Shown here: positions 17,455-26,213 of the stretch, piece after piece
Layout of the letters: each line of letters begins with the position of its first letter
How positions within the stretch are numbered: position 1 is the first letter of the stretch
Source of the DNA: AP-15 sp963700195
GTDB lineage: Bacteria; Pseudomonadota; Alphaproteobacteria; ATCC43930; CGMCC-115725
Reading direction: 5' to 3'
DNA: 64,000 nucleotides
NCBI GenBank assembly: GCA_963700195.1
Contig: CAVOWQ010000036.1
Location: forward strand, 1-64,000
The notes under the pieces: model-generated
The model's database searches: none
What the model saw: the letters and a program-made list of their open reading frames with translations, nothing else
What the model was told of the DNA's origin: nothing
Translations under genes and position numbers: made by a program

Positions 17455-17844
17455 GTGTGGATCACTTATCTGTGCGTTTTCTTCGGCGCCGCGGTTGGCG
17501 GGGTCGGGCGCTATGGGCTATCGGGCGTGGTCGCAAATTGGGCCGGCGCCACCTTTCCCTGGGGTACTTTGATCGTCAATATCACCGGCTGCTTTGTCAT
17601 TGGGATCTTCAATACCTTAACGGCACCAGACGGAGTATTCTTGATACCCGCCAATCTCCGCGTGTTTGTGATGGTCGGGATGTGCGGTGGCTATACGACG
17701 TTTTCCTCCTTCAGCCTGGAAACCCTCAACCTCGCGCGAAACGGAGAGTGGTTCGCCAGCGGAGCGTATATACTGGCCTCGACCATATTCTGCTTGATCG
17801 GCGTCTGGCTGGGGCATGTCGCAGGCATCTTGATTAATCGCTGA
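17455..17844 (+). CDS. crcB: Fluoride exporter CrcB/Fluc
   Basis: A 129-residue inner-membrane protein with four helices that expels fluoride as a dimer. It begins from GTG at 17455 (MWITYLCVFFGAAVGGVGRYGLSG). GGVGRYG, PWGTLIVNITGCFVIG and the MCGGYTTFSSFSLE segment, with the Phe residues of the fluoride path, are diagnostic. It is transcribed with fmdB and the DUF190 gene. I looked for a fluoride riboswitch ahead of it and found none, as expected for an internal operon gene. Confidence 0.95.
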   Translation: MWITYLCVFFGAAVGGVGRYGLSGVVANWAGATFPWGTLIVNITGCFVIGIFNTLTAPDGVFLIPANLRVFVMVGMCGGYTTFSSFSLETLNLARNGEWFASGAYILASTIFCLIGVWLGHVAGILINR

Positions 17845-17869
17845 CGCGGATCCTGATGGACGGGAGCGG

Positions 17870-18256
17870 ATGATGCAGTTGGAAGAGCAGGCAGTATTGC
17901 TGCGTATCTTCATCGGCGAAAATGACCGGTTCGGCCATCATCCCCTTTACGAGGCCATTATTCTCAAAGCGCGTGAGCAAGAGCTTGCCGGTGCGACAGT
18001 GCTGCGCGGACCGATGGGCTTTGGCCATTCGAGCCGCCTTCATACCGCTAAGGTCCTGCGTCTCTCCGAAGATCTTCCCATCGTGGTGGAGATCATCGAC
18101 AGCGAGCAGAAAATCGCGGCCTTTCTGCCGCTGCTGGATGAGATGGTGAAAGGTGGGCTCGTCTCGCTGTCGGAAGTCCGGATCCTACGCTACGGACCCG
18201 ATCGCAAAGGGAACGAAGGCCCGTCGAGCACCGTGGGCGCAGAAGCTTCGCCATAA
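17870..18256 (+). CDS. DUF190 family protein
   Basis: A 128-residue soluble protein, start ATG at 17870 after GGGAGC. QAVLLRIFIGENDRF, HPLYEAIILKAREQELAGATV, GPMGFG and PIVVEIIDSEQKI match DUF190, a PII-like ferredoxin-like fold often encoded beside crcB. The fold suggests a small regulatory partner, and the pairing suggests a role in fluoride response, but no function is proven. Confidence 0.92.
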   Translation: MMQLEEQAVLLRIFIGENDRFGHHPLYEAIILKAREQELAGATVLRGPMGFGHSSRLHTAKVLRLSEDLPIVVEIIDSEQKIAAFLPLLDEMVKGGLVSLSEVRILRYGPDRKGNEGPSSTVGAEASP

Positions 18257-18302
18257 GTATGGCACGGTTAATGCTAGGTAAACGGCAGGTGTAGGGAATC
18301 CT

Positions 18303-18605
18303 ATGAACCTGACCCCGCGCGAGAAAGATAAGCTTCTGGTTTCGGTTGCGGCCATGGTTGCCGAGCGCCGGCTGAAGCGTGGCGTGAAGCTGAATTATCC
18401 CGAGGTGGTGGCGCTGATCACAGATTACGTCCTGGAAGGCGCGCGCGACGGCAAGAGCGTGGCCGAGTTGATGCGCGACGGGGCCGCGGTCGTTTCGCGC
18501 GATAAGGTCATGGAGGGGGTGCCGGAGATGATCCGCGAAATTCAGGTCGAGGCTACCTTTCCGGACGGCACTAAGCTCGTCACGGTGCATGAGCCGATCC
18601 GCTGA
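18303..18605 (+). CDS. ureA: Urease subunit gamma
   Basis: A 100-residue structural subunit of nickel urease (urea to ammonia and carbamate). MNLTPREKDKLLVSVAAMVA, LNYPEVVALITDYVLEGARDG, VMEGVPEMIREIQVEATFPDG and KLVTVHEPI are full-length family motifs, and the length is exact. It opens the ureABC block 46 bases after DUF190, with GGGAATCCT before the ATG. An interspersed repeat separates it from ureB. Confidence 0.97.
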   Translation: MNLTPREKDKLLVSVAAMVAERRLKRGVKLNYPEVVALITDYVLEGARDGKSVAELMRDGAAVVSRDKVMEGVPEMIREIQVEATFPDGTKLVTVHEPIR

Positions 18606-18615
18606 TGCAGACGGC

Positions 18616-18670
18616 GCCATTGCGAGCAACGCGAAGCAACCTCGCGTCACCAGAGGCTCCTTGCAATGAC
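18616..18670. repeat. Interspersed inverted repeat between ureA and ureB
   Basis: GCCATTGCGAGCAACGCGAAGC at the left and CTCCTTGCAATGAC at the right resemble the widespread CATTGCGAGnnnCGCGAAGC...GCAATGAC extragenic repeat. It fills most of the ureA-ureB gap, where these genes normally nearly abut. Confidence 0.55.
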
Positions 18671-18685
18671 TGACGGGAAGGCGCG

Positions 18686-18994
18686 ATGATCCCTGGCGAG
18701 TTCTTTACCGCGCCGGGCGAGATCGAGATCAACGCCGGCCGCCCGACCGTGACCCTGACTGTCGCCAATACCGGCGACCGCCCGATCCAGGTCGGCTCGC
18801 ATTATCATTTCTATGAGACCAACGCCGCGCTCGCCTTCGACCGCGAGCAGGCGCGCGGTTTTCGCCTCGACATCCCGGCCGGGACGGCGACCCGCTTCGA
18901 GCCGGGGCAAAGCCGCGAGGTCCGGCTCGTCGCCTACGCCGGAGCGCGTCGCGTGGTCGGCTTCAACGCCCGGATCAACGGCAAGCTGGGATAG
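18686..18994 (+). CDS. ureB: Urease subunit beta
   Basis: A 102-residue structural urease subunit. MIPGEFFTAPGEIEINAGR, GDRPIQVGSHYHFYETN, LDIPAGTATRFEPGQSREVRLV and GFNARINGKLG are classic UreB motifs. It follows GGGAAGG at a normal distance and is separated from ureC by 4 bases, so ureB and ureC are cotranslated within one operon. Confidence 0.97.
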   Translation: MIPGEFFTAPGEIEINAGRPTVTLTVANTGDRPIQVGSHYHFYETNAALAFDREQARGFRLDIPAGTATRFEPGQSREVRLVAYAGARRVVGFNARINGKLG

Positions 18995-18998
18995 GCCA

Positions 18999-20707
<1,709 letters not shown>

Positions 20708-20708
<1 letters not shown>

Positions 20709-20803
20709 ATAATTCACAATGAGACAGTGAGGCAATGAGATGAACCGGCCTAGCCTGCAAATCACTGTCAACTCACTGCCTCACTGTCTCATTGTGGATT
20801 ATT
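20708..20803 (+). repeat. Large hairpin between ureC and ureE (27-bp stem, 42-base loop)
   Basis: The left arm at 20708-20734 and the right arm at 20777-20803 pair over 27 positions with a single G-U wobble and no bulge. The left arm starts on the last base of the ureC stop; the right arm ends one base before the ureE ATG. No T tract follows, so it is not a standard terminator. It could stabilise ureABC mRNA, attenuate ureE, or be an inserted palindrome. Confidence 0.85.
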
Positions 20804-20804
20804 G

Positions 20805-21245
20805 ATGCGGCGCGCGATTGCGGTGCATCGGCGTGGGGAATGGCCGGAGGAAGCGGCGCTCGACACTGTAACCCTCCCCTATCTCGACCGGCACCGGCGG
20901 CGTATCCGCCTCATCGCCGATTCCGGGGAGGCCTATCTCCTCGATCTGCCGAGGCCGCATCACCTAGTCGAGGGCGAAGGCCTCGAACTCGACGGCGGTG
21001 ACTACCTGCGCGTCCGCGCCGCCGCCGAGCCAGTCTTCGACATCGAGGCTGCCGAACCGTCGGACTTGCTGCGCATCGCCTGGCATCTCGGCAATCGCCA
21101 TCTGCCGCTGCAAGTAGCCGGTGAGCGACTCCGGATTCACGCCGATCACGTCATCGCAGAGATGGTAGTGGGGCTCGGCGGACGGATCACGCGCCTGGAG
21201 GCGCCGTTCGACCCGGAAGCCGGCGCCTATCATGAGCATGAGTGA
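20805..21245 (+). CDS. ureE: Urease accessory protein UreE (nickel chaperone)
   Basis: 146 residues from ATG at 20805 (a TTG at 20802 is in frame). UreE supplies nickel to the UreDFG complex. DTVTLPYLDRHRRRIRL and SGEAYLLDLPRPHHLVEGEGLEL form the N-terminal domain. IAWHLGNRHLPLQV carries the conserved dimer-interface His, and VGLGGRITRLEAPFDPEAGAY the C-terminal domain. The tail YHEHE is a minimal metal-binding end. There is no good ribosome binding site; the start codon directly follows the 27-bp hairpin. It overlaps ureF by 14 bases. Confidence 0.93.
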   Translation: MRRAIAVHRRGEWPEEAALDTVTLPYLDRHRRRIRLIADSGEAYLLDLPRPHHLVEGEGLELDGGDYLRVRAAAEPVFDIEAAEPSDLLRIAWHLGNRHLPLQVAGERLRIHADHVIAEMVVGLGGRITRLEAPFDPEAGAYHEHE

Positions 21246-21969
21246 CCCGAAAAGCCGCTCGCCCGCACCGCGGGAGGGGGGCTTCAGCGCCGGGCTTTAC
21301 AGGATGCTCGCCTGGCTGTCTCCCGGGTTTCCGATCGGCGCCTTTGCCTTTTCACACGGGCTCGAGGCCGCGGTGGCGAGCGGTGCCGTCCGCGACCGGG
21401 ATGCGCTGCAGCTTTGGCTCAGCGCCATTCTCGCTTCGGGCGGAGGGCGTGTCGATGCGGATATCTTTCGCGATGCATATCGGGCGTCGTCGGCGGGCGA
21501 CATCGGCGGGCTGACGGACGCCAACCGGCGAGGCGTCGCGTTTCGCGCCACCGCCGAAACTCGACTCGAGACAACCGCGCAAGGCGAAGCGTTCCTCGCC
21601 GTTTGCTGCGCCGCGTGGCCTAGTCCGTTTCTCGATCGCTGGGCCGAGGGGCTCAGCGGAAGCGGCGGCGCGGTGTGCTACGCTGCCGTGGTGGGCGCCG
21701 CGACGGCGCAGGCTGGGATTCCTCTCGACTGCGCGCTGCTCGGATATCTCCAGGCGTTGGCGTCCAATCTGGTTTCTGCCGGCTTGCGGCTCGGCATTAT
21801 CGGGCAAACCGATGGCCAGCGCATCGTGGCAGCGTTGGAGTCCGTCATCAGCGCGGCAGTTGCCGGCGCGTTGACCCGCGACTCGGACGCGTTCGGCAGC
21901 GCGACCTTCGCCGTCGAGCTCGCCTCGATGGATCACGAAACGCAATATTCGAGGCTCTTTCGCTCATGA
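21232..21969 (+). CDS. ureF: Urease accessory protein UreF
   Basis: A 245-residue accessory protein that acts as a GTPase-activity regulator of UreG in the UreDFG complex. LYRMLAWLSPGFPIGAFAFSHGLE, RGVAFRATAETRLETTAQGEAF and YLQALASNLVSAGLRLGIIGQTDGQ are diagnostic. The start (MSMSDPKSRS) lies inside the ureE 3' end, and the stop overlaps the ureG start (ATGAG), so the three accessory genes are translationally coupled. Confidence 0.95.
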   Translation: MSMSDPKSRSPAPREGGFSAGLYRMLAWLSPGFPIGAFAFSHGLEAAVASGAVRDRDALQLWLSAILASGGGRVDADIFRDAYRASSAGDIGGLTDANRRGVAFRATAETRLETTAQGEAFLAVCCAAWPSPFLDRWAEGLSGSGGAVCYAAVVGAATAQAGIPLDCALLGYLQALASNLVSAGLRLGIIGQTDGQRIVAALESVISAAVAGALTRDSDAFGSATFAVELASMDHETQYSRLFRS

Positions 21970-22568
21970 GCAATCCGCAGCGGCTAGGAATCGGCGGTCC
22001 GGTCGGGTCGGGCAAGACCGCGCTGATGGACTGGCTGTGCAAGAGGATGCGCGGCCGTTACGAGATCGCCGCGATCACCAACGACATCTACACCCGCGAG
22101 GATGCCGAATTCCTGACGCGCAGCGGCGCATTGCCGCCCGAGAGGATCCGCGGCGTCGAAACCGGCGGATGCCCTCATACCGCGATCCGCGAGGACGCCT
22201 CGATCAACCTCGCGGCGGTCGCCGAAATGAACCGGCTCTTTCCGCGCCTCGACCTGATCCTGATCGAATCGGGCGGCGACAACCTCGCGGCGACCTTTTC
22301 CCCTGAGCTTGCCGATCTGACGATCTACGTCATCGACGTCGCCGCCGGTGACAAAATCCCACGCAAAGGCGGACCGGGCATCACCCGCTCCGACCTCCTC
22401 GTCATCAACAAGATCGACCTCGCGCCGCTGGTTGGCGCCAGCCTCGAAATCATGGACCGAGACGCCAAGCGCATGCGCGGCGCGCGCCCCTTCGTCTTTA
22501 CCAACTTGAAGACAGGGGAAGGTGTCGACCGCGTCCATGATTTCGTCGTGACGCAGGGCGGTCTTTGA
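21966..22568 (+). CDS. ureG: Urease accessory GTPase UreG
   Basis: A 200-residue SIMIBI-class GTPase that drives nickel insertion. Present are the P-loop GPVGSGKTAL, ITNDIYTREDAEFL, the nickel/zinc-binding Cys-Pro-His in GGCPHTAIREDAS, LILIESGGDN, VIDVAAGDKIPRKGGPGI and the NKID base-recognition motif. ATG at 21966 overlaps the ureF stop. Length is standard. It ends the urease operon and converges on the cinA remnant 10 bases away. Confidence 0.97.
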   Translation: MSNPQRLGIGGPVGSGKTALMDWLCKRMRGRYEIAAITNDIYTREDAEFLTRSGALPPERIRGVETGGCPHTAIREDASINLAAVAEMNRLFPRLDLILIESGGDNLAATFSPELADLTIYVIDVAAGDKIPRKGGPGITRSDLLVINKIDLAPLVGASLEIMDRDAKRMRGARPFVFTNLKTGEGVDRVHDFVVTQGGL

Positions 22569-22577
22569 GGGCTGAGC

Positions 22578-22800
22578 TCACCGGCGCGCCTCCGCATCGA
22601 GTAGTGTCAGCGCCCCCTCTAAGACGGCTTGCCGCACGGTGTTGCGGTCGCCTGGAAAAGACGTGGCGCTCGGTGCGGCATTCGCCGTCGCGCCGCGCCA
22701 AGCCGAATAGCACCAGGCCCACGGGCTTTGTCGGGGTTGCGCCGCCGGGGCCGGCGATGCCGGTGACCGGGACCGCTACGTCGCTCGCGAGGGGAGGTCG
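22578..22800 (-). pseudogene. CinA/PncC (nicotinamide-nucleotide amidase) 3' remnant
   Basis: Only the last 74 codons of a CinA C-terminal-type protein remain. Directly after the ispDF stop the same frame reads LASDVAVPVTGIAGPGGATP, the hallmark TGIAGPGG motif, and then KPVGLVLFGLARRDG. The first two thirds, including the ESCTGG segment, are absent. An extra base in the AAAA at 22656-22659 also breaks the frame; without it the end reads HVFPGDRNTVRQAVLEGAL and stops at 22578. The truncation is not repairable by one base, so the gene is dead here. Confidence 0.75.
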
Positions 22801-23955
22801 TCAGAACGGCAGACGCACAGTCGCCACTGCTTGTGCGGCCATGCCTTCGGCGCGGCCGGTAAAGCCGAGCTTCTCGGTGGTTGTCGCCTTGACGCTGACG
22901 CGATCGGGCGCGATGCCGAGGATGGCGGCGATGCGCTCGACCATCGCCGCGCGATAAGGCGCAATTTTAGGCCGCTCGCAGATAATCGTGACGTTGACCG
23001 CGGCAATGGCGCCGGCTCGTGCGCGCACGAGGTCGGCGGCGTGGCGGAGGAACTGGTCAGATGCGGCGCCGCGCCAGCGCGGGTCGCTCGGCGGGAAATG
23101 CATGCCGATGTCGCCGGCGCCGATCGCCCCGAGCACCGCATCGGTCAGCGCATGCAACCCGACATCGGCGTCGGAGTGTCCGGCAAGACTCATGCCGTGC
23201 GGGATTCTGACGCCGCATATCCAGAGATGATCGCCTGGGGCGAAGGGGTGCACATCGAAGCCCTGGCCGACGCGGATATCGCTTTGGCGCGCGGCGATCA
23301 GGCGCTCCGCGGCGGCGAGATCTTCGTGCGTCGTAACTTTCAGATTGTGTTCGCTGCCGTCGACGATCGCCGGCGCCAAGCCCGCGGCTTCGGCAACTGC
23401 GGCGTCGTCGGTCAGCTCTCGGCCGATGGCGGCGCGGTGGGCGGCGAGGATCGCATCGAAGTGAAATCCCTGCGGAGTTTGGGCGCGCCACAGGGCGGAA
23501 CGATCGATGGTCGCCCGTATGGTTCCACTCTCGGCGCGCTTGATCGTGTCGCGCAAGGGCAAGCAAGGGATCGCCGCGACCGCCTTGTCGAGACCATCGA
23601 GGACCCGGTCGACAAGCTGCTGATCCGGAAACGGACGTGCCCCATCATGGATGAGCACCCGGTGCGGGCGGAAGGCCTCCAATGCTTCCAGGCCGAGCCG
23701 AACGGATTCCTGGCGCGTAGGGCCGCCAACGACCGGTGGCATCACGGCCAAGCGGGCAACGCTCTTATCGAATAGCGCTCTGTCCTCAGGCCTGATCGCG
23801 ACCAACACATTCGCTACTCTCGGGTGCTCCGCGAGCGCAGCGACGGCATGATACAAGATGTCGGCGCCCCCGAGCGGCAGGTATTGCTTGGGAAGTGGGG
23901 CGCCAAATCGGCTGCCCTGGCCCGCCGCAACCACGAGCGCATAAACCGACGACAT
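22801..23955 (-). CDS. ispDF: Bifunctional IspD/IspF isoprenoid enzyme
   Basis: A 384-residue fusion of 2-C-methyl-D-erythritol 4-phosphate cytidylyltransferase (about 1-225) and 2,4-cyclodiphosphate synthase (about 226-384) of the MEP pathway. The IspD part shows VVAAGQGSRFGAPLPKQYLPL and LIHDGARPFP. The IspF part shows RVGQGFDVHPFAPGDH, LAGHSDADVGLHALTDAVLG with the metal-binding Asp/His, and ATTTEKLGFTGRAEGMAAQA. The fusion is common in alphaproteobacteria. It is divergent from dusB with a 134-base spacer and is followed in the same frame by the cinA remnant. Confidence 0.96.
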   Translation of the reverse strand: MSSVYALVVAAGQGSRFGAPLPKQYLPLGGADILYHAVAALAEHPRVANVLVAIRPEDRALFDKSVARLAVMPPVVGGPTRQESVRLGLEALEAFRPHRVLIHDGARPFPDQQLVDRVLDGLDKAVAAIPCLPLRDTIKRAESGTIRATIDRSALWRAQTPQGFHFDAILAAHRAAIGRELTDDAAVAEAAGLAPAIVDGSEHNLKVTTHEDLAAAERLIAARQSDIRVGQGFDVHPFAPGDHLWICGVRIPHGMSLAGHSDADVGLHALTDAVLGAIGAGDIGMHFPPSDPRWRGAASDQFLRHAADLVRARAGAIAAVNVTIICERPKIAPYRAAMVERIAAILGIAPDRVSVKATTTEKLGFTGRAEGMAAQAVATVRLPF

Positions 23956-24002
23956 GGCTAAGCTTAACCTACGGCCAGCCTATTTGCCACTACGCCGCGA
24001 TT

Positions 24003-24068
24003 TGCCTTTAGGCATTGATGTTGCGCCGCAAAATGAAAGCAGGTAATATTCTGCCTAATAGGTAGGCA
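24003..24068. promoter_or_regulatory. Palindromes sharing TGCCT/AGGCA upstream of dusB-ntrBC
   Basis: TGCCT-TT-AGGCA at 24003-24014 and TGCCTA-N5-TAGGCA at 24052-24068 share half-sites; TTGCG-C-CGCAA at 24021-24031 is a third short palindrome. They lie between ispDF and dusB, the promoter region of both. They could be operators; the binding protein is unknown. Confidence 0.4.
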
Positions 24069-24089
24069 AACAGTATAATTGCGTATTCT

Positions 24090-26213
24090 ATGGGCATCTC
24101 TATTGGCTCTGTGACCCTCGACGATCCGGTCGTCCTCGCGCCGATGTCGGGGGTCAGCGATCTGCCGTTCCGTAGGCTCGTAAAGCGGCTTGGCGCTGGG
24201 CTCGTCGTTTCTGAGATGATCGCCAGTGAAGCGATGATCCGCGAGACCCGCCAGTCCATGACGATGACCAAGAGCTGCACCGACGAGCAGCCGATGGCCG
24301 TCCAGCTGGCCGGGTGCGAGCCGCGCGTGATGGCCGAGGCGGCAAAGCTCAACGCCGACCGTGGCGCGCGGATCATCGACATAAATTTCGGCTGCCCGGT
24401 GAAAAAGGTGGTCAACGGGCATGCCGGCTCCGCATTGATGCGCGACGAAACCCATGCCGCGCGCATCCTCGAAGCAACGGTAAAAGCGGTCGACCTTCCG
24501 GTCACCTTGAAGATGCGCACCGGATGGGATGAGCGAAGCCGCAATGCGCCGCGGCTCGCCCGCATTGCGCAAGCCTGCGGCATCCGCATGATCAGCGTGC
24601 ACGGCCGTACTCGTTGCCAGCTGTACGCGGGCTCAGCCGACTGGAGATTCATTCGCCAGGTCAAGGAAGCGGTCGCGATCCCGGTCATCGCCAACGGCGA
24701 CATTACGACCTTCGACGACGCCGACCTGGCATTGCGTGAATCCGGCGCCGACGGGCTGATGATCGGCCGCGGTTGCTATGGGCGGCCATGGTTTGTCCGT
24801 CAGGTTATCGAATGGCTGAAAACCCGGCGGCGGGTTCCGGACCCGCCGCTCGCCGCTCAGCTCGAGATCGTGCTCGCTCATTACGAGGAAATGCTCCTGC
24901 ATTATGGGACGGAGGTGGGCTCGCGGATCGCGCGCAAGCACGTCGCCTGGTACTCGAAAGGCCTCCCCGGGTCGGGGGAATTTCGCGCGGCGGTCAATGA
25001 GACCATCGATGTCGCGCGCGTTCGGAACCTGATTTCGATCCTTTTACGAGCCGTTGCTGGGCCGCGAGACGGCATGATCAAGACGCCGTTTCGGCTGCGT
25101 GGTAGCCTGAACCCAAAAGGGCGTCCTCTCGGGGTAGCCCAACCCGACGCCGCGGTGATCCTGGCGGCTCTCGCCCTTTCTGTGATCGTTATCGATAGGG
25201 GCGGAGGCATCCGCTTCGTCAACCCAGCCGCCGAGCAGTTTTTCGGATCCGGCGCGGCCGCGCTGTGCGGCAGTGCGCTCGCCGATCTCGTGGCGCCGCA
25301 CAGCCCCTTGCTGGCGCTCGTCGACTCGGTGTGGCGGATCGGCAATACGATTTCGGAGTACGACATTCTGCTCGAGGGCCCGCGGTTCCCGGGACGCCTG
25401 GTCACCATTCAGGGAGCGCTGACGGGCGAAGGTGCGGACCTGCTCGTGCTCACACTGCACGAGCGCTCGATGGCGGAGATGATGGACCGCCACCTGACCC
25501 ACCGGAATGCCGCCCGCTCGATCACCGGGATGGCGGCAATGCTCGCCCATGAGGTCAAGAACCCGCTTTCCGGGATTCGCGGCGCGGCGCAATTGCTGGA
25601 GCAGGATGCCGATCCGGCAGGGCGCGAGCTGACCCAGCTGATCTGCGACGAAACCGACCGCATCGTCGCGCTCGTCGATCGCATGGAGGCGTTCTCCGAT
25701 CACCGGCCGATCGAACGCGAAGTGGTCAACATCCACGAGGTGCTCGAGCGCGTACGCCGGGCCGCGCAGTCCGGTTTTGCCCGTCACGTCCGCCTCGTCG
25801 AAGAATACGACCCCTCGCTGCCATCGGTTCACGGTAATCGCGACCTGCTTGTTCAGGTCTTTCTAAACCTCGTCAAGAATGCCGCCGAGGCAGTGCCGAG
25901 TGTGGAAGGCGAGATCATTCTTTCGACCGCTTATCGGCACGGTCTGCGCCTCACGCGCCCGGGCGGCGAGGGCCGACAGCACCTGCCCCTGATGGTGTCG
26001 GTGACCGACAATGGCGGCGGCATCCCGGATGACCTGCGGCCTTATCTCTTCGAACCGTTCGTCACGACAAAACGGAACGGCACTGGCCTCGGTCTTGCAC
26101 TGGTCGCCAAGGTAATCGGCGACCACGGCGGCGTGATCGAATTCGACAGCCAGCCCCGGCGAACCGTGTTCCGGGTGTTTCTGCCGGTGGTCGCGCAAGA
26201 CGGTGCTGCGTGA
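24090..26213 (+). CDS. dusB: tRNA-dihydrouridine synthase DusB running on into NtrB by a one-base insertion
   Basis: As written, one 707-residue frame joins DusB and NtrB. Residues 1-313 are DusB, which reduces uridine in tRNA with FMN: VVLAPMSGVSDLPFR, MAVQLAGCEP, INFGCPVKKV with the catalytic Cys, ISVHGRTRCQLY and IANGDITTF. At 25033-25035 there is a TTT; with TT the frame would read IRSFYEPLLGRETA and stop at 25075-25077 after 328 residues, the normal DusB length, with an ATGA overlap to ntrB. The run-on is therefore most likely a sequence error or recent mutation, not an evolved fusion. The nifR3/dusB-ntrB-ntrC order is classic for alphaproteobacteria. Confidence 0.85.
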   Translation: MGISIGSVTLDDPVVLAPMSGVSDLPFRRLVKRLGAGLVVSEMIASEAMIRETRQSMTMTKSCTDEQPMAVQLAGCEPRVMAEAAKLNADRGARIIDINFGCPVKKVVNGHAGSALMRDETHAARILEATVKAVDLPVTLKMRTGWDERSRNAPRLARIAQACGIRMISVHGRTRCQLYAGSADWRFIRQVKEAVAIPVIANGDITTFDDADLALRESGADGLMIGRGCYGRPWFVRQVIEWLKTRRRVPDPPLAAQLEIVLAHYEEMLLHYGTEVGSRIARKHVAWYSKGLPGSGEFRAAVNETIDVARVRNLISILLRAVAGPRDGMIKTPFRLRGSLNPKGRPLGVAQPDAAVILAALALSVIVIDRGGGIRFVNPAAEQFFGSGAAALCGSALADLVAPHSPLLALVDSVWRIGNTISEYDILLEGPRFPGRLVTIQGALTGEGADLLVLTLHERSMAEMMDRHLTHRNAARSITGMAAMLAHEVKNPLSGIRGAAQLLEQDADPAGRELTQLICDETDRIVALVDRMEAFSDHRPIEREVVNIHEVLERVRRAAQSGFARHVRLVEEYDPSLPSVHGNRDLLVQVFLNLVKNAAEAVPSVEGEIILSTAYRHGLRLTRPGGEGRQHLPLMVSVTDNGGGIPDDLRPYLFEPFVTTKRNGTGLGLALVAKVIGDHGGVIEFDSQPRRTVFRVFLPVVAQDGAA
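25074..26213 (+). CDS. ntrB: Nitrogen sensor histidine kinase NtrB
   Basis: 379 residues from the ATG at 25074, the natural start once dusB is repaired. It is a cytoplasmic two-component kinase that phosphorylates NtrC under nitrogen limitation and is controlled by PII. Domains are: PAS at about 20-110 (ALSVIVIDRGGGIRFVNPAAEQ); the phospho-acceptor helix AAMLAHEVKNPLSGIRGAAQL with His; ATP-binding NLVKNAAEAVP (N box), VTDNGGGIPDD (G1), LFEPFVTTKRNGTGLGLALV (F/G2). Its stop overlaps the ntrC start (TGATG). Confidence 0.92.
   Translation: MIKTPFRLRGSLNPKGRPLGVAQPDAAVILAALALSVIVIDRGGGIRFVNPAAEQFFGSGAAALCGSALADLVAPHSPLLALVDSVWRIGNTISEYDILLEGPRFPGRLVTIQGALTGEGADLLVLTLHERSMAEMMDRHLTHRNAARSITGMAAMLAHEVKNPLSGIRGAAQLLEQDADPAGRELTQLICDETDRIVALVDRMEAFSDHRPIEREVVNIHEVLERVRRAAQSGFARHVRLVEEYDPSLPSVHGNRDLLVQVFLNLVKNAAEAVPSVEGEIILSTAYRHGLRLTRPGGEGRQHLPLMVSVTDNGGGIPDDLRPYLFEPFVTTKRNGTGLGLALVAKVIGDHGGVIEFDSQPRRTVFRVFLPVVAQDGAA

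Noticed and set aside
18813..18998. N-terminal extension of ureC into ureB
   Set aside because: The extension is a shadow of ureB; ATG at 18999 starts the conserved UreC sequence.
24090..26213. Genuine evolved DusB-NtrB fusion protein
   Set aside because: One T removed recreates canonical ends and the usual ATGA overlap, so an evolved fusion is the less economical reading.
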